Part shown: positions 12,511 to 27,089 of the stretch, one piece after another | Layout: the number at the start of each line of letters is the position of its first letter | Numbering within the stretch: position 1 is the stretch's first letter | From: Agelas oroides | Taxonomy: Eukaryota; Porifera; Demospongiae; Agelasida; Agelasidae | NCBI GenBank assembly: GCA_949130485.1 | Contig: OX422192.1 | Span: 2,918,085 to 2,982,084, forward strand | Direction: 5' to 3' | Length of the DNA: 64,000 nt | Translations under genes and position numbers: made by a program | Notes under the pieces: model-generated | What the model saw: only the letters and a program-made list of their open reading frames with translations | Told to the model about the DNA's origin: nothing | The model's database searches: none

Positions 12511-15500
12511 CTACACTGACTCTTCCTCACTGTACCACATTCTACCCTGGTTCGACCCGACTCTAACTCACTCTACCACACTCTACCCTGACTCGACCCG
12601 ACTCTACCTCACTCTACCACACTCTACCATGGCTCGAGCCGACTCTACCTCACTCTATCACACTCTACCTTGGCTCTACCTGACTCTACCTCACTCTACC
12701 ACAACGTACCCAGACTCTACCTCACTCTTCCACACTCTACCCCGTCTCTACCTCACTCTACCACACTCTACCCAGGCTCGATCTGACTATACCTCACTCT
12801 ACCCCAATCTACCCTGGCTCTACCCGACTCTACGTCACTCTACCCCACCCTACCCCGACTCTACCTCATTCTATTACACTCAATCCCGACTCTACCTCAC
12901 TCTACCACACTGTATCCTTGCAAGACCCGACTCTACCTCACTCTACCACACTCTACCCTGGCTCCACCTGACTCTACCTCACTCTACCACACTCTACCCT
13001 GGCTCTACCCGACTCTACCTCACTCTACCACACTCTACCCCGACTCTACCTCACTCTATCACACTCTACCTCGACTCTACCTCACTCTACCACACTCTAT
13101 CCAGGCTCGATCCGACTCTATCTCATCCTACCACACTCTACCCTGGCTCGTCCCGACTCTACCTCATTCTACCACACTGTACCCTTGCTCTACCCGACTC
13201 TACCTCACTCTACCACACTCTACCCCGACTCTACCTCACTCTACCACACTCTACCCAGGCTCGATCCGACTATACCTCACTCTACCCCAATCTACCTTGG
13301 CTCTACCCGACTCTACCTCACTCTACCCCACTCTACCCCGACTCTACCTCACTCTATCACACTCTACCTCGACTCTACCTCACTCTACCACACTCTACCA
13401 TGGCTCGACCCGACTCTACCTCACTCTATCACACTCTACAACGACTCTATCTCACTCTACCACACTCTACACTGACTCTTCCTCACTCTACCACATTCTA
13501 CCCTGCTTCGACCCAACTCTAACTCACACTACCACACTCTACCCTGGCTCGACCCGACTCTACCTCACTCTACCAAACTCTACCCTGGCTCGACTGGATT
13601 CTACCTCACTCTACCACACTCTACCATGGCTCGACCCGACTCTACCTCACTCTATCACACTCTACCTTGGCTCTACCCGACTCTACCTCACTCTACCACA
13701 ACCTACCCAGACTCTACCTCACTCTACCACACTCTACCCTGGCTTGACGTGACTCTACCTCACTCTACCACACTCTACCCGTCTTTACCTGAATCTACTA
13801 CACTCTACACTGACTCTACCTCACTCTACCACACTCTACCCCGACTGTACCTCAATCTACCACACTCTACACTGACTCTACCTCACTCTACCACACTGTA
13901 CCCTGGCTCGACCCGACTCTACCTCACTCTACCACACACTACCCTGTCTCCACCTGACTCTACCTCACTCTACCACACTCTACCCAGGCTCCACCCGACT
14001 CTACCTTACTCTACCACACTCTACCCCGACTCTACCTCACTCTACCACACTCTACCCCGACTCTACCTCACTCTACCACACTCTATCCAGGCTCCATCCG
14101 ACTCTACCTCACTCTACCACACTCTACCCGGGCTCGACCCGACTCTACCTCATTCTACCACTCTGAACCCTGTCTCTACCCGACTCTACCTCACTCTACC
14201 ACACTCTACCCTGGCTTGACGTGACTCTACCTCACTCTACCACACTCTACCCGTCTTTACCTGAATCTACTACACTCTACACTGACTCTACCTCACTCTA
14301 CCACACTCTACCCCGACTCTACCTCACTCTACCACACTCTACCCTGGTTCGACTCGAGTCTACCTCACTATACCACACTCTTCCCCGACTCTACATCACT
14401 CTACCAAACTCTACACTGACTCTACCTCACTCTACCACGCTCTACCCTGGCTCGACCCGACTCTACTTCACTCTACCACACCCTACCCCAACTCTACCTC
14501 ACTCTACCACACTCTACCCTGGTTCGACTCGAGTCTATCTCACTATACCACACTCTTCCCCGACTCTACATCACTCTACCACACTCTACACTGACTCTAC
14601 CTCACTCTACCACGCTCTACCCTGGTTCGACCCGACTCTAACTCACTCTACCAAACTCTACCCTGGCTCGACCCGACTCTACTTCACTCTACCACACCCT
14701 ACCCCGACTCTACCTCACTCTACCACACTCTACCCTGGTTCGACTCGAGTCTATCTCACTATACCACACTCTTCCCCGACTCTACATCACTCTACCACAC
14801 TCTACACTGACTCTACCTCACTCTACCACGCTCTACCCTGGTTCGACCCGACTCTAACTCACTCTACCAAACTCTACCCTGGCTCGACCCGACTCTACTT
14901 CACTCTACCACACCCTACCCCGACTCTACCTCACTCTACCACACTCTACCCTGGCTCGACCCGACTCGACCTCACTCTACGACACCCTACCCCGGCTCTA
15001 CCTGACTCTACCACACTCTACGCTGGCTCGACACTACTCTACCTCACTCTACCACACTCTACCCTGGCTCTACCCAATTATACCTCACTCTACCACACCC
15101 TACCCACACTGTACCTCACTCTACCACACTCTACCCCGACTCTACCTCACTCTACCACAGTCTACCCCGTCTCTTCCTCAGTCTACCACACTCTACCCTG
15201 GATCGACCCGATTCTACCTCACTCTAACACACTCTACCGAAACTCTACCTCACTCTATCCCCACTCTACCTCACTCTACCACACTCCACCCAGGCTAGAC
15301 CCGACTCTACCTCACTCTACAAAACTCTACCCTGGCTCGACTGCACTCCACCTCACTCTACCACACTCTACCATGGCTCGACCCGACTCTACCTCACTCT
15401 ATCACACTCTACCCTGGCTCTACCCGACTCTCCCTCACTCTACCACACTCTACCCCGACTCTACCTCACTCTACCACACTCTACCCCGACTCTACCTGAC

Positions 15501-16760
15501 TCTACCACACTCTAGACTGACTCAACCTCACTCCACCACACTCTACCCTGGTTCGACCCGACTCTAACTCACTCTACCACACTCTACCCTGGCTTGACCA
15601 GACTCTACCTCACTCTACCAAACTCTACCCTGGCTCGACTGGACTCTACCTCACTCTACCACACTCTACCATTGCTCGACCCGACTCTACCTCACTCTAT
15701 CACACTCTACCACGACTCTATCTCACTCTACCACACTCTACACTGACTCTTCCTCACTCTACCACATTCTACCCTAGTTCGACCCGACTCTAACTCACTC
15801 TACCACACTCTACCCTGGCTAGACCCGACTCTACCTCACTCTTCCAAACTCTACCCTGGCTCGACTGGATTCTACCTCACTCTACCACACTCTACCATGG
15901 CTCGAGCCAACTCTACCTCACTCTATCACACTCTACCTTGGCTCTACCCGACTCTACCTCACTCTACCACAACCTACCCAGACTCTACCTCACTCTACCA
16001 CACTCTACCCAGGCTCGATCCGACTATACCTCACTCTACCCCAATCTACCATGGCTCTACCCGACTCTACCTCACTCTACCCCACCCTACCCCGACTCTA
16101 CCTCATTCTATTACAGTCAATCCCGACTCTACCTCACTCTACCACACTGTACCCTGGCTCGACCCGACTCTACCTCACTCTACCACACTCTACTCTGGCT
16201 CCACCTGACTCTACCTCACTCTACCACACTCTACCCTGGCTCTACCCGACTCTACCTCACTCTACCACACTCTACCCCGACTCTACCTCACTCTATCACA
16301 CTCTACCTCGACTCTACCTCACTCTACCACACTCTAACCAGGCTCGATCCGACTCTATCTCACTCTACCGCACTCTACCCTGGCTCGTCCCGACTCTACC
16401 TCATTCTACCACACTGTACCCTGGCTCTACCCGACTCTACCTCACTCTACCCCACTCTACCCCGACTCTACCTCGCTCTACCACACTCTACCCTGGATCG
16501 ACCCGACTCTACCTCACTGTACCACACTGTACCCTGGCTCTACCCGACTCTACCTCACACTACTCCACCTTACCCCGACTGTACCTCACTCTACTACACT
16601 CAACCCCGACTGTACCTCACTCTACCACAATCTACCCCGACTCTACCTCACTCTACCACACTTTACCCCTACTCTACCTCACTCTACCACACCCTACACT
16701 GACTCTACTTCACTCTACCACACTCTACCCTGGTTCGACCCGAGTCTAACTCACTCTACC
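12510..16760 (+). repeat. Domain A', second block of A-type higher-order repeats
   Basis: The A-type markers return: the ACTGACTCTTCCTCAC word, ACCATGGCTCGAGCC (around 12627 and 15896), the TTACACTCAATCCC module (around 12873) and CTCGTCCCGACTC words. From 15297 to about 15890 the block parallels positions 1 to about 890 of the window with scattered substitutions and indels. The middle part (13.7-15.2 kb) instead carries B-type words such as TTGACGTGACTC, so the block is a mosaic of A and B material. Confidence 0.7.
14346..14952 (+). repeat. Three tandem copies of a 175/216-bp segment
   Basis: The marker GGTTCGACTCGAGTCT begins at 14346, 14521 and 14737, spacings of 175 and 216 bp. The 41-bp difference is one long unit, the one with CTGGTTCGACCCGA and CTCTAACTCA, which the first copy lacks. 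Both lengths are sums of basic units: 175 = 3x31 + 2x41 and 216 = 3x31 + 3x41. In B copy 1 and B copy 2 the same marker (near 7042 and 11108) is single. Confidence 0.8.
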
Positions 16761-19700
16761 ACATTGTACCCTGGCACGACCCGACTCTACCTCACTCTAC
16801 CACACTCTACCCTGGCTCTACCCGACTATACCTTACTCTACCACACCCTACCCAGACTCAACCTCACCCTACTACACTCTACGTTGGCTCGACCCGACTC
16901 TACCTCACTCTACCATACTCTACCCTGGCTCTACCCGACTATACCTTACTCTACCACACCCTACCCAGACTCTACCTTACTCTACCACACTCTACCCCGA
17001 CTCTACCTCACTCTACCACACTCTACCCCGACTCTTCCTCACTCTACCACAGTCTACCCTGGCTCGACACGACTCCACCTCACTCTACCACACTCTACCC
17101 CAACTCTACCTCACTCTACCCCCACTCTACCTCATTCTACCACACTCTACCCTCGCTCGACCTGACTCTACCTGACTCTACCAAACTCTACCCTAGCTCG
17201 ACTGGACTCTACCTCACTCTACCACACTCTACCCTGGCTAAACCCGACTATACCTCACTCTACCACACTCTACCTTGTCTCGACCCGACTCTACCTCACT
17301 CTACCACACACTACCCCTACTCTTCCTCACTCTACTACACTCTACCCCAACTCTACCTCACTCTACCACACTCTACCCTAGCTCAACCTGACTCTACCTC
17401 ACCCTTCCCTAGCTCGACCCGATTCTACCTAACTCCACCCTCGCTCGACACGACTCTAACTCACTCTACCGCACTCTACCCCGACTCTACCTCACTCTAC
17501 CACACTCTACCCTGGCTCGACCCTACTCTACCTCACTCTACCACACTCTACCTTGACTCGACCCGACTCTACCTCACTCTACCACACCCTACCCTGACTC
17601 TACCTCACTCTACCACACTCTACCCCGACTCTACCTCTCTCTACCACACTCTACCCTGGTTCGACCCGAGTCTAACTCACTCTACCACACTCTACCCTGG
17701 CTCGAACCGACTCTACTTCACTCTACCACACCCTACCCCGACTCTACCTCACTCTACCACACTCTACCCCGTCTCTACCTCAATCTACCACACTCTCCAC
17801 TGACTCTACCTCACTCTACCACACTCTACCCTGGTTCGACCCGACTCTAACTCACTCTATCACACTCTACCCTTGCTTGACCCAACTCTACCTCACTCTA
17901 CCACACCCTTCCCCGAGTCTACCTCACTCTACCACACTCTACCCCGACCCTACCTCACTGTACCACATTCTACGCTGGCTCGACACTACTCTACCTCACT
18001 CTACCACACTCTACGTTGGCTCGACCGGACTCTACCTCACTCTACCACAATCTACCCTGGCTCTACCCAACTATACCTCACTCTACCACACCGTACCCAG
18101 ACTCTACCTCACTCTACCACACTCTACTCCGGCTCTACCGCACTCTACCACACTCTACCCCGTCTCTTCCTCACTCTACCACACTCTACGCTGGCTCGAC
18201 CCGACTCTACCTCACACTACCACACTCTAACCCAACTCTACCTCACTCTACCCCCACTCTACCTCTCTCTACCACACTCTACCCTGGCTAGACCCGACTC
18301 TACCTCACTCTACCAACTTCTACTCTGGCTCGACTGGACTCTACCTCACTCTACCACACTCTACCATGGCTCGACCCGACTCTACCTCATTCTATCACAC
18401 TCCACCCTGCCTCTACCCGACTCTACCTCACTCTACCACACTCTACCCCGACTCTACCTCACTCTACCACACTCTACCCCGACTCTACCTCACTCTACCA
18501 CACTCTACACTGACTCTATCTCACTCTACCACACTCTACCCTGGTTCGACCCGACTCTAACTCACTGTACCACACTCTACCCTGGCTCGACCCGACTTTA
18601 CCTCACTCTACCAAACTCTACCCTGGGTCGACTGGAATCTACCTCACTCTACCACACTCTACCATGGCTCGACCCGACTCTACCTCATTCTACCACACTC
18701 TTCCCTGGCTCTACCCGACTCTACCTCAGTCTACCCCACCCTACCCCGACTCTACCTCATTCTACTACACTCAATCCCGAATCTACCTCACTCTACCACA
18801 CTGTACCCTGGCTCGACCCGACTCTACCCCACTCTACCACACTCTACCCTGGCTCCACCTGACTCTACCTCACTCTACCACACTCTACCCTGGCTCTACC
18901 CGACTCTACCTCACTCTACCACACTCTACCCCGACTCTACCTCACTCTACCACACTCTACCTCGACTCTACCCCACTCTACCACACTCTATCCAGGCTCG
19001 ACCCGACTCAACCTCACTCTACCACACACTACCCTGGATCGACCCGACTCTACCTCATTCTACCGCACTGTACCCTGGCTCTACCCGACTCTACCTCACT
19101 CTACCCCACTCTACCCCGACTCTACCTCACTCTACCACCCTCTCCCTGGCACGACCAGACTCTACCTCACTCTACCACACTGTACCCTGGCTCTATCCGA
19201 CTCTACCTTACTCTATCCCACCTTACCCCGACTCTACCTCACTCTACTACACTCAACCCCGACTCTACCTCACTCTACCACAATGTACCCCGACTCTACC
19301 TCACTCTACCACACTCTACCCCTACTCTACCTCACTCTACCACACTCTACACTGACTCTACTTCACTCTACCACACTCTACCCTGGTTCGACCCGAGTCT
19401 AACTCACTCTACCACATTCTACCCTGGGTCGACCCGACTCTACCTCACTCTACCACACTCTATCCTGTCTCTACCCGACTATACCTCACTCTACCACACC
19501 CTACCCAGACTCTACCTCACTCTACTACACTCTACGTTGGATCGACCCGACTCTACCTCACTCTACGACACTCTACCCTAGCTCTACCCGACGATACCTT
19601 ACTCTACCACACCCCACCTTACTCTACCTCACTCTACCACACTATACCCCGAGTCTACCTCACTCTACCACACTCTACCCCGACTCTTCCTCACTCTACC

Positions 19701-19880
19701 ACAGTCTACCCTGGCTCGACCCGACTCCACCTCACTCTGCCACACTGTACCCCAACACTACCTCACTCTACCCCCACTGTACCTGATTCTACCTCACTCT
19801 ACCCTGGCTCGACCTGATTCTACCTCACTCTACCAAACTCTACCCTAACTCGACTGGACTCTACCTCACTCTACCACACT
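16760..19880 (+). repeat. Domain D, first and most diverged copy of the 5.7-kb repeat
   Basis: The block has the D-specific words CCCTCGCTCGACCTGAC (around 17151), CTCTCCACTGAC (17793), ACACTACTC followed by CTACGTTGG (around 17980-18015), GGGTCGACTGGAATC (around 18625) and GTTGGATCGACCCG (around 19536). It aligns to the next copy at offsets of 5,822 bp (18.0-18.5 kb) and 5,741 bp (19.54-19.85 kb). The 1.3-kb subblock that is doubled downstream is single here and about 175 bp shorter. Confidence 0.78.
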
Positions 19881-21389
19881 CTACCCTGGCTCGACTCGAT
19901 TAAACCTCACTCTACCACACTCTACCCTTTCTCGACCCGACTCTACCTCACTCTACCACACTCTACCCCGACACTTCCTCACTCTACTACACTCTACCCC
20001 GACTCTACCACACTCTACCACACTCTACCCTGGCTCGACCTGACTCTACCTCACCCTACCACACCCAACCCTGGCTCGACCCGATTCTAACTCACTCTAC
20101 CACAATCTACGCCGACTCTAACTCACTCTACCACACTCTACCCTGACTCGACACTACTCTACCTCACTCTACCACACTCTACCTTGACTCGACCCGACTC
20201 TACCTTACTCTACCACACTCTACCCCGACTCTACCTCACTCTACCACACTCTACCCCGACTCTACATCAATCTACCACACTCTACACTGACTCTACCTCA
20301 CTCTACCACACTCTACCCTGGTTCGACCCGAGTCTAACTCACTCTACCACACTCTACCCTGGCTCGACCCGACTCTACCTCACTCTACCACACCCTACCC
20401 CGAGTCTACCTCACCCTACCACACACTACTTCGACTCTACCTCACTCTACCACACTCTACGCTGGCTCGACACTACTCTACCTCACTCTACCACACTCTA
20501 CGTTGGCTCGACCCGACTCTACCTCACTCTACCACACTCTACCCTGGCTCTACCCAACTATACCTCACTCTACCACACCCTACCCAGACTCTACCTCACT
20601 CTACCACACTCTACCCCGACTCTACCTCACTCTACCACACTCTACCCCGTCTCTTCCTCACTCTACCACACTCTACCCCAACTCTACCTCACTCTACCCC
20701 CACTCTACCTCACTCTACCACACTCTACCCTGGCTATACCCGACTCTACCTCACTCTACCACACTGTACCCTGGCTCGACCCGACTCTACCTCACTCTAC
20801 CACACTCTACCCTGGCTCCACCTGACTCTACCTCACTCTACCACACTCTAACCCGACTCTACCTCACTCTACCACACTCTACCCTGGATCGACCCGACTC
20901 TACCTCACTGTACCACACTGTACCCTGGCTCTACCCGACTCTACCTCAAACTACTCCACTTTACCCCGACTCTACCTCACTCTACTACACTCAACCCCAA
21001 CTGTACCTCACTCTACCACAATCTACCCCGACTCTACCTCACTCTACCACACTTTACCCCTACTCTACCTCACTCTACCACACTCTACACTGACTCTACT
21101 TCACTCTACCACACTCTACCCTGGTTCGACCCGAGTCTAACTCACTCTACGACATTCTACCCTGGCTCGACCCGACTCTACCTCACTCTACCACACTCTA
21201 CCCTGGCTCTTCCCGACTATACCTTACTCTACCACATCCTACCCAGACTCTACCTTACTCTACCACACTCTACCCCGACTCTACCTCACTCTACCACACT
21301 CCACCCCGACTATTCCTCACTCTACCACAGTCTACCCTGGCTCGACACGACTCCACCTCACTCTACTACACTCTACCCCAACTCTACCT

Positions 21390-24065
21390 CACTCTACCCC
21401 CACTCTACCTCATTCTACCACACTCTACCCTCGCTCGACCTGACTCTACCTGACTCTACCAAACTCTACCCTAGCTCGACTGGACTCTACCTCACTCTAC
21501 CACACTCTACCCTGGCTCAACCCGACTATACCTCACTCTACCACACTCTACCTTGTCTCGACCCGACTCTACCTCACTCTACCACACACTACCCCTACTC
21601 TTCCTCACTCTACTACACTCTACCCCAACTCTACCTCACTCTACCACACTCTACCCTAGCTCGACCTGACTCTACCTTACCCTTCCCAAGCTCGACCCGA
21701 TTCTACCTCACTCCACCCTCGCTCGACACGACTCTAACTCACTGTACCGCACTCTACCCCGACTCTACCTCACTCTACCACACTCTACCCTGGCTCGACC
21801 CTACTCTACCTCACTCTACCACACTCTACCTTGACTCGACCCGACTCTACCTCACTCTACCACACCCTACCCTGACTCTACCTCACTCTACCACACTCTA
21901 CCCCGACTCTACCTGTCTCTACCACACTCTACACTGACTCTACCTCTCTCTACCACACTCTACCCTGGTTCGACCCGAGTCTAACTCACTCTACCACACT
22001 CTACCCTGGCTCGAACCGACTCTACTTCACTCTACCACACCCTACCCCGACTCTACCTCACTCTACCACACTCTACCCCGTCTCTACCTCAATCTACCAC
22101 ACTCTACACTTACTCTACCTCACTCTACCACACTCTACCCTGGTTCGACGCGAGTCTAACTCACTCTACCACACTCTACCCTGGCTCGACCCGACTCTAT
22201 CTCACTCTACCACACCCTACCCCGACTCTACCTCACTCTACCACACACTACCCCGTCTCTACATCACTCTACCACACTCTCCACTGACTCTACCTCACTC
22301 TACCACACTCTACCCTGGTTCGACCCGACTCTAACTCACTCTACCACACTCTACCCTGGCTCGACCCAACTCTACCTCACTCTACCACACCCTTCGCCGA
22401 GTCTACCTCACTCTACCACACTCTACCCCGACCCTACCTCACTCTACCACATTCTACGCTGGCTCGACACTACTCTACCTCACTCTACCACACTCTACGT
22501 TGGCTCGACCGGACTCTACCTCACTCTACCATAATCTACCCTGGCTCTACCCAACTATACCTCACTCTACCACACCCTACCCAGACTCTACCTCACTCTA
22601 CCACACTCTACCCCGACTCTACCGCACTCTACCACACTCTACCCCGTCTCTTCCTCACTCTACCACACTCTACGCTGGCTCGACCCGACTCTACCTCACA
22701 CTACCACACTCTAACCCAACTCTACCTCACTCTACCCCCACTCTACCTCATTCTACCACACTCTACCCTCGCTCGACCTGACTCTACCTGACTCTACCAA
22801 ACTCTACCCTAGCTCGACTGGACTCTACCTCACTCTACCACACTCTACCCTGGCTCAACCCGACTATACCTCACTCTACCACACTCTACCTTGTCTCGAC
22901 CCGACTCTACCTCACTCTACCACACACTACCCCTACTCTTCCTCACTCTACTACACTCTACCCCAACTCTACCTCACTCTACCACACTCTACCCTAGCTC
23001 GACCGGACTCTACCTCACCCTTCCCAAGCTCAACCCGATTCTACCTCACTCCACCCTCGCTCGACACGACTCTAACTCACTGTACCGCACTCTACCCCGA
23101 CTCTACCTCACTCTACCACACTCTACCCTGGCTCGACCCTACTCTACCTCACTCTACCACACTCTACCTTGACTCGACCCGACTCTACCTCACTCTACCA
23201 CACCCTACCCTGACTCTACCTCACTCTACCACACTCTACCCCGACTCTACCTGTCTCTACCACACTCTACACTGACTCTACCTCTCTCTACCACACTCTA
23301 CCCTGGTTCGACCCGAGTCTAACTCACTCTACCACACTCTACCCTGGCTCGAACCGACTCTACTTCACTCTACCACACCCTACCCCGACTCTACCTCACT
23401 CTACCACACTCTACCCCGTCTCTACCTCAATCTACCACACTCTACACTTACTCTACCTCACTCTACCACACTCTACCCTGGTTCGACGCGAGTCGAACTC
23501 ACTCTACCACACTCTACCCTGGCTCGACCCGACTCTATCTCACTCTACCACACCCTACCCCTGCTCTACCTCACTCTACCACACACTACCCCGTCTCTAC
23601 ATCACTCTACCACACTCTCCACTGACTCTACCTCACTCTACCACACTCTACCCTGGTTCGACCCGACTCTAACTCACTCTACCACACTCTACCCTGGCTC
23701 GACCCAACTCTACCTCACTCTACCACACCCTTCGCCGAGTCTACCTCACTCTACCACACTCTACCCCGACCCTACCTCACTCTACCACATTCTACGCTGG
23801 CTCGACACTACTCTACCTCACTCTACCACACTCTACGTTGGCTCGACCGGACTCTACCTCACTCTACCACAATCTACCCTGGCTCTACCCAACTATACCT
23901 CACTCTACCACACCCTACCCAGACTCTACCTCACTCTACCACACTCTACCCCAACTCTACCGCACTCTACCACACTTTACCCCGTCTCTTCCTCACTCTA
24001 CCACACTCTACGCTGGCTCGACCCGACTCTACCTCACACTACCACACTCTAACCCAACTCTACCT
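21390..24065 (+). repeat. Nested 1,338-bp tandem duplication, in D copy 2
   Basis: The string CCCTCGCTCGACCTGAC occurs at 21428 and 22766. Positions from about 21.39 to 22.73 kb match 22.73 to 24.07 kb at a constant offset of 1,338 bp. The two subcopies differ at a few bases: the second has GACCGGACTC near 23001 and AGTCGAACTC at 23491, where the first has GACCTGACTC and AGTCTAACTC. Confidence 0.9.
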
Positions 24066-27000
24066 CACTCTACCCCCACTCTACCTCTCTCTACAACACT
24101 CTACCCTGGCTAGACTCGACTCTACCTCACTCTACCAAATTCTACCCTGGCTCGACTGGACTCTACCTCACTCTACCACACTCTACCATGGCTCGACCCG
24201 ACTCTACCTCATTCTATCACACTCTACCCTGCCTCTACCCGACTCTACCTCACTCTACCACACTCTACCCCGACACTACCTCACTCTACCACACTCTACC
24301 CCGACTCCACCTCACTCTACCACACTCTACACTGACTCTATCTCACTCTACCACACTCTACCCTGGCTCGACCCGACTTTACCTCACTCTACCAAACTCT
24401 ACCCTGGGTCGACTGGAATCTACCTCACTCTACCACACTCTACCATGGCTCGACCCGACTCTACCTCACTCTACCCCACCCTACCCCGACTCTACCTCAT
24501 TCTACTACACTCAATCCCGAATCTACCTCACTCTACCACACTGTACCCTGGCTCGACCCGACTCTACCCCACTCTACCACACTCTACCCTGGCTCCACCT
24601 GACTCTACCTCACTCTACCACACTCTACCCTGGCTCTACCCGACTCTACCTCACTCTACCACACTCTACCCCGACTCTACCTCACTCTACCACACTCTAC
24701 CCCGACTCTACCTCACTCTACCACACTCTATCCAGGCTCGACCCGACTCAACCTCACTCTACCACACTCTACCCTGGATCGACCCGACTCTACCTCATTC
24801 TACCGCACTGTACCCTGGCTCTACCCGACTCTACCTCACTCTACCCCACTCTACCCCGACTCTACCTCACTCTACCACCCTCTACCCTGGCTCGACCCGA
24901 CTCTACCTCACTCTACCACACTGTACCCTGGCTCTATCCGACTCTACCTTACTCTATCCCACCTTACCCCGACTCTACCTCACTCTACTACACTCAACCC
25001 CGACTCTACCTCACTCTACCACAATGTACCCCGACTCTACCTCACTCTACCACACTCTACCCCTACTCTACCTCACTCTACCACACTCTACACTGACTCT
25101 ACTTCACTCTACCACACTCTACCCTGGTTCGACCCGAGTCTAACTCACTCTACCACATTCTATCCTGGGTCGACCCGACTCTACCTCACTCTACCACACT
25201 CTATCCTGTCTCTACCCGACTATACCTCACTCTACCACACCCTACCCAGACTCTACCTCACTCTACTACACTCTACGTTGGATCGACCCGACTCTACCTC
25301 ACTCTACGACACTCTACCCTAGCTCTACCCGACGATACCTTACTCTACCACACCCCACCTTACTCTACCTCACTCTACCACACTATACCCCGAGTCTACC
25401 TCACTCTACCACACTCTACCCCGACTCTTCCTCACTCTACCACAGTCTACCCTGGCTCGACCCGACTCCACCTCACTCTGCCACACTGTACCCCAACACT
25501 ACCTCACTCTACCCCCACTGTACCTGATTCTACCTCACTCTACCCTGGCTCGACCTGATTCTACCTCACTCTACCAAACTCTACCCTAACTCGACTGGAC
25601 TCTACCTCACTCTACCACACTCTACCCTTTCTCGACCCGACTCTACCTCACTCTACCACACTCTACCCCGACACTTCCTCACTCTACTACACTCTACCCC
25701 GACTCTACCACACTCTACCACACTCTACCCTAGCTCGACCTGACTCTACCTCACCCTACCACACCCAACCCTGGCTCGACCGGATTCTAACTCACTCTAC
25801 CACAATCTACGCCGACTCTAACTCACTCTACCACACTCTACCCTGACTCGACACTACTCTACCTCACTCTACCACACTCTACCTTGACTCGACCCGACTC
25901 TACCTCACTCTACCACACTCTACCCCGACTCTACCTCACTCTACCACACTCTACCCCGACTCTACATCAATCTACCACACTCTTCACTGACTCTACCTCA
26001 CTCTACCACACTCTACCCTGGTTCGACCCGAGTCTAACTCACTCTACCACACTCTACCCTGGCTCGACCCGACTCTACCTCACTCTACCACACCCTACCC
26101 CGAGTCTACCTCACCCTACCACACACTACTTCGACTCTACCTCACTCTACCACACTCTACGCTGGCTCGACACTACTCTACCTCACTCTACCACACTCTA
26201 CGTTGGCTCGACCCGACTCTACCTCACTCTACCACACTCTACCCTGGCTCTACCCAACTATACCTCACTCTACCACACCCTACCCAGACTCTACCTCACT
26301 CTACCACACTCTACCCCGACTCTACCTCACTCTACCACACTCTACCCCGTCTCTTCCTCACTCTACCACACTCTACCCCAACTCTACCTCACTCTACCCC
26401 CACTCTACCTCACTCTACCACACTCTACCCTGGCTATACCCGACTCTACCTCACTCTACCACACTGTACCCTGGCTCGACCCGACTCTACCTCACTCTAC
26501 CACACTCTACCCTGCCTCCACCTGACTCTACCTCACTCTACCACACTCTAACCCGACTCTACCTCACTCTACCACACTCTACCCTGGATCGACCCGACTC
26601 TACCTCACTGTACTACACTGTACCCTGGCTCTACCCGACTCTACCTCACACTACTCCACTTTACCCCGACTCTACCTCACTCTACTACACTCAACCCCAA
26701 CTGTACCTCACTCTACCACAATCTACCCCGACTCTACCTCACTCTACCACACTTTACCCCTACTCTACCTCACTCTACCACACTCTACACTGACTCTACT
26801 TCACTCTACCACACTCTACCCTGGTTCGACCCGAGTCTAACTCACTCTACCACATTCTACCCTGGCTCGACCCGACTCTACCTCACTCTACCACACTCTA
26901 CCCTGGCTCTTCCCGACTATACCTTACTCTACCACATCCTACCCAGACTCTACCTTACTCTACCACACTCTACCCCGACTCTACCTCACTCTACCACACT

Positions 27001-27089
27001 CTACCCCGACTATTCCTCACTCTACCACAGTCTACCCTGGCTCGACACGACTCCACCTCACTCTACTACACTCTACCCCAACTCTACCT

